Shown here in pieces: positions 7,973-15,323 of a stretch of DNA of 37,949 bases. Within the stretch, counting starts at the first letter, position 1, and every line of letters begins with the position of its first letter. Position numbers and translations under genes: made by a program. The stretch comes from JBCCGI01 sp039029355 (GTDB lineage: Bacteria; Planctomycetota; UBA1135; GCA-002686595), in the NCBI GenBank assembly GCA_039029355.1, contig JBCCGI010000082.1:1-37949 (forward strand). The letters run 5' to 3'. Below the pieces are notes generated by a model. That model did not search any database. It saw only the letters and a list, made by a program, of their open reading frames with translations, and was not told where the DNA came from.

Positions 7973-9712
7973 ATGCTGGTCGAGCTCTCCATCCGGGATT
8001 TGGTACTGATCGAGGCGGCCGAGCTGCGTTTCGGCCCCGGGCTCAACGTGATCACCGGCGAGACCGGCGCGGGCAAGAGCCTGCTCGTCGGCGCGCTCGA
8101 GCTGCTGCTCGGCGAGACGCCCAAGGGCGGCGCCGGCGGCTGGGTGCGCAAGGGCGCGGACGAGGCCCACGTCGAGGGTCGCGTCGTGCTGCGCGAGGCC
8201 GCGGCGGCACAGCGCGTCGAGCGCTGGCTGGAGGCCGAGCTGCCGCGCATTGCCGAGGACTTCCGCGCGTCGGCCGCGGACGGCGAGGCCGAGCTCGTGC
8301 TCGGCCGCAGCCTCACGCGCGAGGGCCGCACGCGCGCCCACGTCAACCAGCGGCCGGTGCCGCGCAAGGCGCTGCGCGCGCTCGCCGGCGAGCTGTTCGA
8401 GATCCACGGCCAGAACGACCACCAGCGGCTCTTCGAGCCGGACGAGCAGTGCGCGCTGCTGGACGCGCGCGGCAAGCTGTCGAAGACGCGCGCCGACTAC
8501 GGAAGCGCGCGCGCGGCCTGGCTCGCGCTCGCCGAGCGCGCGCGCAAGCTGGAAGCCGAGCGCGCCGAGCGGCGCGATCGGCTCGAGCTGTACCGCTTCC
8601 AGCTCGGCGAGCTGTCCGACGCGCGGCTGACGCCCGGCGAGCACGCGTCGCTCGGGGCGGAGCGCCGCCTGCTGCGCGCCGCCGGCGAGATGCGCGGCGA
8701 GCTCGACCGGCTGGTGCACGACCTGGCCGAGGCCGACGGCGCGGTGCTCGAGCGCTTGCGCGGCGCCGAGCGTACGCTGGAACGCTGGAGCGAGGACGCC
8801 CGCCCCATCGGCGCCGCGATCGAGGAGCTGCGCGGCGCGCTCGTCCACGTCGAGGAGGCGGCGGCCGGCTTGACCTCGTTCAAGGAGGGCGTCGAGGACG
8901 ACCCGCTGCGGCTCGACGCGGTCGAGGAGCGGCTGGCGGAGCTCGAGCGATTGGAGACCAAGCACGCCACCGACGCCGAGGGCCTGCTGCGCCGCCGCGA
9001 CGAGCTCACCGCCGAGATCGAGCGCTTGGAGCAGGCCGAGGAGAGCCTGACGACGGTCGCCGACGACCTCGCGGCGACCGAGGCCGAGGTGGCCAAGACC
9101 GCCGCGGTCCTGACCAAGCGTCGCCGTGCGCTCGCGCCCAAGGTCGGGCGCGCGGTCGAGGGTGCGCTGGCCGCGCTGGGCCTCGAGCGCGCGCGCCTGG
9201 AGGTCGCGATCGTCCCGCTCGCGGACAAGGACGCGCCGGCCGAGCAGCGCTTCGGCCCGCGCGGTGCCGAAGCGGTCGAGCTGCGGCTCGCCGCCAATCC
9301 CGGCGAAGACGCGCGCCCCCTGCGTCACGTCGCGTCGGGCGGCGAGGCGGCGCGCATCATGCTCGCGCTGCGCACCGCGCTCCGCACCGGCGACCAGGGC
9401 CGCACGCTGGTCTTCGACGAGATCGACGCCGGCGTGGGCGGGCGGCTCGGCCCCGAGGTCGGCCGCCACCTGCGGACGCTGGCGGAGGAGGCTCAGGTGC
9501 TGTGCGTGACGCACCTCCCGGCCATCGCGGCCCACGCGCACGTGCACCTGCGGGCGGCGAAGGAGGTCAAGCGCAACCGCACGCGCACCCGCGTCGCGGT
9601 GCTCGAGGGCGAGTCGCGCGTGCGCGAGGTGGCGGCGATGATCGCCGGCGGCGCCGACGAGGCGACCGCGCGCGCCGAGGCGACGCGCCTCTTGGCCGAG
9701 GCCGAGGCGTGA
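7973..9712 (+). CDS. recN: DNA repair protein RecN
   Basis: RecN is an SMC-like ATPase that acts early in double-strand break repair and sister-chromatid cohesion. The 579-residue protein has the family design. An N-terminal ATPase half contains Walker A GETGAGKS (residues 29-36), and RPVPRKALRALAGELFEIHGQNDHQ matches the region before the coiled coil. A long Glu/Arg/Leu-rich coiled coil spans about residues 180-400. The C-terminal half has the ABC signature VASGGEAARIMLALR and Walker B TLVFDEIDAGVGG, followed by CVTHLPAIAAHA. ATG 7973 (MLVELSIRDL) is the natural start, because the first strand begins there in homologues. The stop overlaps the start of the next gene by GTGA, so the two are probably translated together. 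The length is typical. Confidence 0.94.
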   Translation: MLVELSIRDLVLIEAAELRFGPGLNVITGETGAGKSLLVGALELLLGETPKGGAGGWVRKGADEAHVEGRVVLREAAAAQRVERWLEAELPRIAEDFRASAADGEAELVLGRSLTREGRTRAHVNQRPVPRKALRALAGELFEIHGQNDHQRLFEPDEQCALLDARGKLSKTRADYGSARAAWLALAERARKLEAERAERRDRLELYRFQLGELSDARLTPGEHASLGAERRLLRAAGEMRGELDRLVHDLAEADGAVLERLRGAERTLERWSEDARPIGAAIEELRGALVHVEEAAAGLTSFKEGVEDDPLRLDAVEERLAELERLETKHATDAEGLLRRRDELTAEIERLEQAEESLTTVADDLAATEAEVAKTAAVLTKRRRALAPKVGRAVEGALAALGLERARLEVAIVPLADKDAPAEQRFGPRGAEAVELRLAANPGEDARPLRHVASGGEAARIMLALRTALRTGDQGRTLVFDEIDAGVGGRLGPEVGRHLRTLAEEAQVLCVTHLPAIAAHAHVHLRAAKEVKRNRTRTRVAVLEGESRVREVAAMIAGGADEATARAEATRLLAEAEA

Positions 9713-11184
9713 GGCGCGCGGCGGCGCTCGCCGCCCTCGGCCTGGCGGCCTGCGGCGGCACGGAGCGCGCCGAAGCGCCGCCCAGCGTGCTGTGGATCGT
9801 GTGGGACACGGTGCGCGCCGACCGCCTGTCGCTCTACGGCTACGAGCGCGAGACGACGCCCTTCCTCGACGCCTGGGCGCGCGACGCGCTGGTCTTCGAC
9901 GAGTGCCGCTCGGTCGGCAGCTCGACGGTGCCGGCGCACGCCTCGATGTTCACCGGACTGCTGCCGAGCGAGCACGGCGCGAACAACAAGACGCGCCACC
10001 TCGACGAGCGCTTCACGACGATCGCCGAGCTGTTCCGCGACGCGGGCTACGCGACCTACCTCTACTCGGCCAACCCCAACATCCAGTTCCGCGAGAACTT
10101 CGAGCAGGGCTTCGCGGTCGAGCAACACCCCTGGGATCCCGAGCGCCGTCCGCGCGCGCTCGAGCTCCTGCGCGCGAAGGCCGACGGCGACCGCGCGACC
10201 GAGTTGCGCCACAAGCTGTCGAAGGACGACGTCGACGACGTGCACCTGAAGGCCTGCGGCGAGCTGGCCTCCGATGCGCTGCTCGACTTCCTCGCCGACC
10301 GGGATCCCGGGCGGCCGTACTTCGCATTCCTCAACTACATGGAGGCGCACGAGCCGTTGGTTCCGCCGCGGGCCTACCGCGAGCGCTTCCTCTCTCCGGA
10401 CGAGGTCGACGAGTCCTACGAGCACGACCGAACCTGGCGCGCCGGCTGGCAGTACACGTACGGTCTGCGCGAGCTGGACGAGCGCTACTTCCGCATCATG
10501 GGCGGCGTCTACGACGCGACGCTCGCCGAGCTGGACGAGCTGCTGAGCGGCCTGCTCGCGCGGCTCGAGGCCGCGGGCGCGCTCGACAACACCATCGTCG
10601 TGCTGACGTCGGACCACGGCGAGCACCTGGGCGAGCACCGGCTGGTCGGCCACCGCTATTCGCTCTACGAAGGCGTGCTGCGGGTGCCGCTGGTTCTGCA
10701 CGCGCCCGGCCGGGTCGAGCCGGGGCGCTCGGACGCGCCGGTGACGAACATGGACCTCTTCCCGACGCTCCTGGCGCTCGCCGGAATCGAGGCGCCGGCG
10801 GAGCAGGGGGCGAGCGCGGTCGACCTCCGCGACGTCCCGTCCGACCGCGTGCGGATCGCCGAGTACCCCGGGGACTTCCCGATCTACGCCCAGTTCAAGG
10901 ACCAGCTCCCGCCCGACTTCGAGCCCGAGCGCTGGCTGCGGCGCCTGCGGGCGGTGCAGGTGGGCGCGGACAAGCTGATCTGGTCGTCGGACGGCGAGCA
11001 CGAGCTCTACGCGCTGGACGAGGATGCGGACGAGTCCCGCGATCTGGCCCCCCGGGACGCGGGGGCGCTCGAGCGGATGCTCCAGCGGCTCGATGAGGCC
11101 CGCCGGAGCCTGGTGCCGTACGCGCCCGGCGGCGACGGGCCGTCGGAGGAGTTCATCCGGCAGCTGGAGGGCATCGGCTACTAG
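9709..11184 (+). CDS. Sulfatase-fold lipoprotein with threonine at the nucleophile position
   Basis: This is a 491-residue member of the alkaline-phosphatase/sulfatase superfamily. Starting at GTG 9709 gives MRRAAALAALGLAACGG, a lipoprotein signal with Cys15 in an LAAC lipobox, so it is probably anchored facing the periplasm. The fold markers are VLWIVWDTVRADRLSLYGY with metal-binding Asp, STVPAHASMFTGLLPSEHG, and TSDHGEHLGEH with the second metal pair. In classical sulfatases the STVPAH region is C-x-P-x-R, with Cys or Ser converted to formylglycine. Here the aligned residue is Thr73 and the Arg is His, so it cannot be a standard formylglycine sulfatase. Phosphodiesterase or phospho-transferase activity, as in Thr-nucleophile superfamily members, is more likely. 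The GTGA overlap with recN suggests translational coupling without an obvious functional link. Confidence 0.82.
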   Translation: MRRAAALAALGLAACGGTERAEAPPSVLWIVWDTVRADRLSLYGYERETTPFLDAWARDALVFDECRSVGSSTVPAHASMFTGLLPSEHGANNKTRHLDERFTTIAELFRDAGYATYLYSANPNIQFRENFEQGFAVEQHPWDPERRPRALELLRAKADGDRATELRHKLSKDDVDDVHLKACGELASDALLDFLADRDPGRPYFAFLNYMEAHEPLVPPRAYRERFLSPDEVDESYEHDRTWRAGWQYTYGLRELDERYFRIMGGVYDATLAELDELLSGLLARLEAAGALDNTIVVLTSDHGEHLGEHRLVGHRYSLYEGVLRVPLVLHAPGRVEPGRSDAPVTNMDLFPTLLALAGIEAPAEQGASAVDLRDVPSDRVRIAEYPGDFPIYAQFKDQLPPDFEPERWLRRLRAVQVGADKLIWSSDGEHELYALDEDADESRDLAPRDAGALERMLQRLDEARRSLVPYAPGGDGPSEEFIRQLEGIGY

Positions 11185-11263
11185 GCGCGTTCCCACGGCC
11201 GGCTCCAACCCTTCCAGTGGGCTTCGGCCTCGGGGGGGCGGCCTGCTAAGGTGTCAGGGCTCC

Positions 11264-12289
11264 ATGGACCGCCTGCTCCACCCGCTCCGCTTCGCCCGCC
11301 ACGAGGTCACCAAGCCTTGGGGCGGCCGGCGTTTGGAGACCTGCCCGGGGATCGAGCTGCGCGCGTCCGGCAACGTCGGCGAGACGTGGGAGATCGTCGA
11401 TCGCCCCAAGGAGAACCCCCCGATCAAGGACGGGCCCTTCGCGGGCCGGACGCTGGGCGAGCTGATGAAGTCGCATCAGCGCGACCTCTTGGGCGCCGCG
11501 CCGGCTACGCCGCACGGGCGCTTCCCGCTGCTCATCAAGTACCTCGACGCGCAGAAGAACCTCAGCGTGCAGGTGCACCCCGACGACCCGGGCGCGGTGC
11601 GCATCGGAGGCACTGCCGAGCCGAAGACCGAGGCGTGGTACTTCCTCGACACCCAGTACGACGAGCAGGCCGAGGAGCCCAAGAAGGGCCTGATCTACTG
11701 CGGCCTGAAGTCCGCGTACGACGACGGGCGCTTCGCCGAGGTGATGAGCGACCGCCGCGTCGTCGACAGCATGCAGGCGTGGAAGGTGCGCGCCGGGCAG
11801 GCGATGCTGGTGCCCGGCGGCACGGTGCACGCGATCGGGGCCGGCGTCACGTTGCTCGAGGTCCAGCAGAACTCCGACACGACCTACCGCGTGTGGGATT
11901 GGGACCGCATGGGGGACGACGGCAAGCCGCGCGAGCTCCACACCGAGCTGGCGCGGAAGGCAACGCTCTTCGACCTCCCCGAGCGCCCGCCGGTCGATCC
12001 GGAGTGGCTGCATCTCGCCGACGGCTTGGAGTGCGCGCAGATGGCGCGCACCACGGCCTTCGCGATGAACGTGCTGCGCGTGTCCGGACGCTCGCGGCTC
12101 TCGACGTCCAACCAGTTCCAGATCTACGCCGCGGTCGAGGGCGCGGGGACGCTCGATGTCCCCGCCGCCGACGTCGCGGTCGAGCTCCGCCAGGGCGACG
12201 TCTGGCTCGTGCCCGCCGCGGCCGGCTTCCATCACGTGGAGCCCGCGGACGGCGCTCTCACCCTCGTGCAGCTCCTGACCAAAGCCTGA
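11264..12289 (+). CDS. manA: Class I mannose-6-phosphate isomerase (or related cupin sugar isomerase)
   Basis: It interconverts mannose-6-phosphate and fructose-6-phosphate, feeding GDP-mannose for glycans. The 341-residue cupin protein shows the zinc-site residues Gln103 and His105 in SVQVHPDD, Glu123 in PKTEAWYFLD, and a later His in VPGGTVHAIGAG. Substrate-site segments TKPWGG and GETWEI lie near the N terminus, and LLEVQQNSDTTYRVWDWDR follows the last ligand. The length matches the short, Firmicutes-like form. ATG 11264 starts just before the conserved first strand. A 79-base gap separates it from the sulfatase-fold gene, and the pseudouridine synthase starts four bases after its stop. 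The exact sugar specificity cannot be proven from sequence. Confidence 0.88.
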   Translation: MDRLLHPLRFARHEVTKPWGGRRLETCPGIELRASGNVGETWEIVDRPKENPPIKDGPFAGRTLGELMKSHQRDLLGAAPATPHGRFPLLIKYLDAQKNLSVQVHPDDPGAVRIGGTAEPKTEAWYFLDTQYDEQAEEPKKGLIYCGLKSAYDDGRFAEVMSDRRVVDSMQAWKVRAGQAMLVPGGTVHAIGAGVTLLEVQQNSDTTYRVWDWDRMGDDGKPRELHTELARKATLFDLPERPPVDPEWLHLADGLECAQMARTTAFAMNVLRVSGRSRLSTSNQFQIYAAVEGAGTLDVPAADVAVELRQGDVWLVPAAAGFHHVEPADGALTLVQLLTKA

Positions 12290-12293
12290 TCCC

Positions 12294-13178
12294 GTGGCCG
12301 CTGATACCGAATCCAACCGCGCCGAGGAGCCCGCGGACGAGCCGCTCGTGCGCCTCAACAAGTACCTCGCCGACAACGGCATCGCCTCGCGGCGCAAGGC
12401 CGACGAGCTGATCGCCGAGGGCGAGGTCATGGTCGACGGCGAGATCGTCACCGCTCTCGGCACCAAAGTGAACCCGGTGCGTCAGCGGGTCGAGGTCGAC
12501 GGCATCGTGCTGAAGGCCGAGGGGCAGTGGCACCGCTACTACCTGCTGTACAAGCCGACCGGCGTCGTCTGCACCAGCGACCCGCGCGAGGCGCGCAAGC
12601 GCGCGATCGACCTGATCGAGGACCGCCGCGCCGGCCGCATCTACACCGTGGGGCGGCTCGACGAGGACTCCGAAGGCCTCATCCTGCTGACCAACGACGG
12701 CGACTTCTCGAACCTGGTCGCCCATCCGCGCTACGGCGTGCCGAAGCTCTACAAGGTGACGGTGCGCGGGCGCGTCGAGGATTTCCAGCTGCAGCAGCTG
12801 CGCGCCGGGGTGCGGCTCTCCGAGGGCAAGGCCTCGTTCGAGAGCGTGAGCCTGCGCAAGAGCTCCGACCGCCAGAGCACGCTGCTCGTCGGGCTGAAGG
12901 AGGGCAAGAACCGCCAGATCCGGCGCGTGTTCGCGCGCGTCGGCCACAAGGTGACGAACCTGGCGCGCGTGCGCATCGGCAACCTCACCGACCGCGGCCT
13001 GAAGCGCGGGCAGTGGCGCCCGCTGACCAAGGACGAGATCGACGAGCTGATGCGCATCGCCCGCGGCGAGGCCACCGTGCAAACGCCTTCCGAGGAGCGC
13101 CGGAGGAACGCCAAGCGCGGCTGGGCCCGTGGCTCAAAGGGCTCGCGTGGAACGGCCTCGCGCAGGAGGCGGCGTTGA
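12294..13178 (+). CDS. RluB/RsuA-family rRNA pseudouridine synthase
   Basis: It isomerises a uridine to pseudouridine in ribosomal RNA; RluB modifies 23S and RsuA 16S rRNA. The 294-residue protein has an N-terminal S4 RNA-binding domain (about residues 18-65: RLNKYLADNGIASRRKADEL then V-DG) and the catalytic domain with LLYKPTGVVCT, the active-site GRLDEDSEGLILLTNDG (Asp123), and KEGKNRQIRRVF. The C terminus is a basic, Arg/Lys-rich tail that probably binds RNA. I use GTG 12294, four bases after the manA stop; the residues before the S4 domain are poorly conserved, so the true start is uncertain. Its stop overlaps the start of the next gene (TTGA). RluB is more likely than RsuA because of the tail, but the target base is uncertain. 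Confidence 0.88.
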   Translation: MAADTESNRAEEPADEPLVRLNKYLADNGIASRRKADELIAEGEVMVDGEIVTALGTKVNPVRQRVEVDGIVLKAEGQWHRYYLLYKPTGVVCTSDPREARKRAIDLIEDRRAGRIYTVGRLDEDSEGLILLTNDGDFSNLVAHPRYGVPKLYKVTVRGRVEDFQLQQLRAGVRLSEGKASFESVSLRKSSDRQSTLLVGLKEGKNRQIRRVFARVGHKVTNLARVRIGNLTDRGLKRGQWRPLTKDEIDELMRIARGEATVQTPSEERRRNAKRGWARGSKGSRGTASRRRRR

Positions 13179-14056
13179 TCCTGATCGCCTGCCCGGAGTG
13201 CGCGCGCCAGTACGACGTGTCGCACGTGCCGGTAGGCAATCGGATCCGGTGCCTGTGCGACAAGGTCATCACGGTGGGCTCGCAGGGCAGCCTGCGCGTG
13301 CGCGCGCTGCATTGCTCGCACTGCGGCGGTGCGGTCGAGGCCGACGAGCAGAACTGCCGCTGGTGCGAGGCCAAGCTGTCGGACAAGGACCGCCGCGAGA
13401 GCACGCTCTGCCCGCAGTGCTTCAAGCGCATCGAGGACGACTCGCGCCACTGCAAGAGCTGCGGCGTCGCGATCTCGCCCCAGGCGCTGAAGGCGCTGCC
13501 CGAGGATAAGGTCTGCCCGCGCTGCAAGGGCGAGCTGCAGATCCGCTCGCTCGGCGTGACCGACGTGGTCGAGTGCTCGGCCTGCGGCGGGTTGTGGTTG
13601 ACGGCGCACACCTTCGAGGCCGCCTGCCGCGACGCGGAGCGCGACCTCGATTCGTTCCTGCTCGCCAAGCCCAAGAGCGAGGCGCCGAGCCCGATCTCCG
13701 ACGGCCAGAAGCAGGGCTACATCCCGTGCTTTGACTGCGGCGAGCTGATGCACCGGCGCAACTTCCGCCACGGCCAGCGTTCGAGCGGCGTCGTCGTCGA
13801 CTACTGCCGCGGCCACGGCGTCTGGCTCGACCACGAGGAGCTGGAGCGCATCGTCGACTTCGTGCGCACCCAGGGCGGTACGCCGGGGAGCACCGGGGAT
13901 GGGCTGCTGCCTTACCTCGAGGCGGGCAAGGTGCGGCCGGCGTACAAGAGCAAGCACAAGTACTCGGGCGGCAAGTCGAGCCGCGGCTTCGACGGCACGG
14001 TCGTCGGCGCGCTCGGGTTCGTGCTCGAGACGGTGGTCGACGTGCTCTTCGACTAG
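13175..14056 (+). CDS. Multi-zinc-ribbon protein with two TFIIB-type ribbons
   Basis: I start this 293-residue protein at TTG 13175. A perfect AGGAGG (13164-13169) lies five bases before it, and the first residues are MILIACPECARQYD. It carries at least five CxxC knuckles. CPEC pairs with CLC in an N-terminal ribbon, then come CSHC/CRWC, CPQC/CKSC, and a TFIIB-type ribbon CPRCKGEL...VECSACGGLWLT. A second TFIIB-type unit is CFDCGELM...YCRGHGVWLDHEELERIVDF. The second unit has the typical GxWLD signature. A Gly/Ser/Lys-rich C terminus ends in a hydrophobic helix (VVGALGFVLETVVDVLF) that might contact a membrane. The molecular role is unknown; proteins of this type are usually annotated only as zinc-ribbon proteins. 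It overlaps the rluB-like stop (TTGA) and the convergent cutC stop (CTAG). Confidence 0.85.
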   Translation: MILIACPECARQYDVSHVPVGNRIRCLCDKVITVGSQGSLRVRALHCSHCGGAVEADEQNCRWCEAKLSDKDRRESTLCPQCFKRIEDDSRHCKSCGVAISPQALKALPEDKVCPRCKGELQIRSLGVTDVVECSACGGLWLTAHTFEAACRDAERDLDSFLLAKPKSEAPSPISDGQKQGYIPCFDCGELMHRRNFRHGQRSSGVVVDYCRGHGVWLDHEELERIVDFVRTQGGTPGSTGDGLLPYLEAGKVRPAYKSKHKYSGGKSSRGFDGTVVGALGFVLETVVDVLFD

Positions 14057-14799
14057 CCCCGAGCCGCGGCGACCAGCGCGCCGACGTGCTCTTCGAGCGT
14101 CGGGCGCAGCTCGTACTCACCGGGCAGCTCGCTCGCGCCCATCCGCACGTCGGGATTGCGGTGCTGCATCGCGCTCTCGCGCCGGCCGCGGGCCGTGCCG
14201 TGCGCCTCGCGCGCGCCGGTGGCGTCGAGGATGCGGCGCACGTTGTGCGGCCGCACGCCGCCGCCGACGAGGATCTTCGGGCCCACCGCGGCGACGAGCT
14301 CGGCCAGAAGCGCCAGGCCCTGCTCCGCCGACGGCGCCTGCCCCGACGTCAGCACGCGGTCGACGCCGACCTCGGTCAGCGCGCGCAGCGCCGCGTGCGG
14401 GTCACGGGTGACGTCGAAGGCGCGGTGGAAGCACACCTGCATCGGCCGGGCGAGCTCCGTCAGCGCCGCGATGCGGTCCGCGTCGACCCCGCCCGCGGCG
14501 GTGAGGACGCCGAGGGCGACGCCCGCGGCCCCGGCCGCCTTGGCGTGCTCGACGTCGCGGCGCATCGTGTCGAGCTCGTCGGCGTCGTACAGGAAGTCGC
14601 CCGCGCGCGGGCGGATCAGCGCGACGACGTCGATCCCGCCGAGGCCGCAGGCGGCCTCCAGGAGGCCGGCGCTCGGGGTGGTCCCGCCCTCGATCAGGCC
14701 GGCGCACAGCTCCACGCGGTCGGCCCCGCCTGCGCGGGCGGCGCGGCAGCCGGCGAGCGAGTCGACGCAGATCTCGAGCGTGAGCGCGGCGCCGCTCAT
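14053..14799 (-). CDS. cutC: CutC family protein (copper homeostasis annotation)
   Basis: A 248-residue TIM-barrel protein matching CutC throughout. The N-terminal LEICVDSLAGCRAARAGGADRVELC is followed by GGTTPSAGLLE, then IRPRAGDFLYDADE, FHRAFDV, RVLTSGQ and ILVGGGV. In E. coli CutC was named for copper tolerance, but its biochemical role remains doubtful, so the name should be read as a family label. The ATG at 14799 overlaps the idi stop (ATGA), placing it last in an operon with idi and the cytochrome-type dehydrogenase. Its stop interlocks with that of the zinc-ribbon gene. The length is normal and nothing is disrupted. Confidence 0.9.
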   Translation of the reverse strand: MSGAALTLEICVDSLAGCRAARAGGADRVELCAGLIEGGTTPSAGLLEAACGLGGIDVVALIRPRAGDFLYDADELDTMRRDVEHAKAAGAAGVALGVLTAAGGVDADRIAALTELARPMQVCFHRAFDVTRDPHAALRALTEVGVDRVLTSGQAPSAEQGLALLAELVAAVGPKILVGGGVRPHNVRRILDATGAREAHGTARGRRESAMQHRNPDVRMGASELPGEYELRPTLEEHVGALVAAARG

Positions 14800-15323
14800 G
14801 CCCCGCGCAGCGCTCCCGAGTCGCGCACCAGCCGCAGCACCTTCGGGAACCACAGCGCGAACTCGTCGGGGCTGCGCTCGACCGCCTCGTCCAGCTCGCC
14901 GAGGTCGCGCCAGGCCCACCCGTCGACCTCGTCGGGGTTGGGGGTCGGCGTCCCGTCGAAGCGCCCGAGGAAGACGTGGTCCAGCTCGTGCTCGATCAGG
15001 TCGTCCTCGACCTGCGAGCGGTACTGGAAGCGGGCGACGAACTCGAGCTCGCAGTCGATGCCCATCTCTTCGGCCAGGCGGCGGCGCGCGGCTGCGGCGG
15101 CGTCCTCGCCGGGGCGCGGGTGGCTGCAGCAGGCGTTCGCCCAGCGGCCTCCCGAGTGGTACTTGTTCGCCGCGCGGCGCTGCAGCAGCGTCCGGCCGCG
15201 GTCGTCGACCAGGAACACCGAGACGGCGCGGTGCAGCAGCCCGCGGCGGTGCGCCGCGAGCTTCTCCTCGGTACCCAGCTCGGCGTCGGACTCGTCGACC
15301 AGGATGACGTGTTCTTCGGGCAT
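14796..15323 (-). CDS. idi: Type I isopentenyl-diphosphate delta-isomerase
   Basis: It interconverts isopentenyl and dimethylallyl diphosphate for isoprenoid synthesis, with a Nudix-fold domain in the cytoplasm. The 175-residue protein shows metal-binding His25 and His31 (AAHRRGLLHRAVSVF) and the active-site Cys66 in NACCSHPRPGE. The Nudix-like helix AAAARRRLAEEMGI follows, then Glu111/Glu113 in EHELDHVFLG and the tryptophan of DGWAWRDLGEL. The length matches bacterial type I enzymes. ATG 15323 overlaps the stop of the upstream dehydrogenase gene (ATGA), and the stop overlaps the cutC start. This tight coupling makes an operon, though no biochemical link between the three products is obvious. 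Confidence 0.93.
   Translation of the reverse strand: MPEEHVILVDESDAELGTEEKLAAHRRGLLHRAVSVFLVDDRGRTLLQRRAANKYHSGGRWANACCSHPRPGEDAAAAARRRLAEEMGIDCELEFVARFQYRSQVEDDLIEHELDHVFLGRFDGTPTPNPDEVDGWAWRDLGELDEAVERSPDEFALWFPKVLRLVRDSGALRGA

Noticed and set aside
7253..9547. Long minus-strand open frame of 764 codons opposite recN
   Set aside because: It lies wholly antisense to the clear recN gene, and its composition (Arg, Ala, Leu, Gln, Gly) is what GC-rich antisense frames give; no motif is present.
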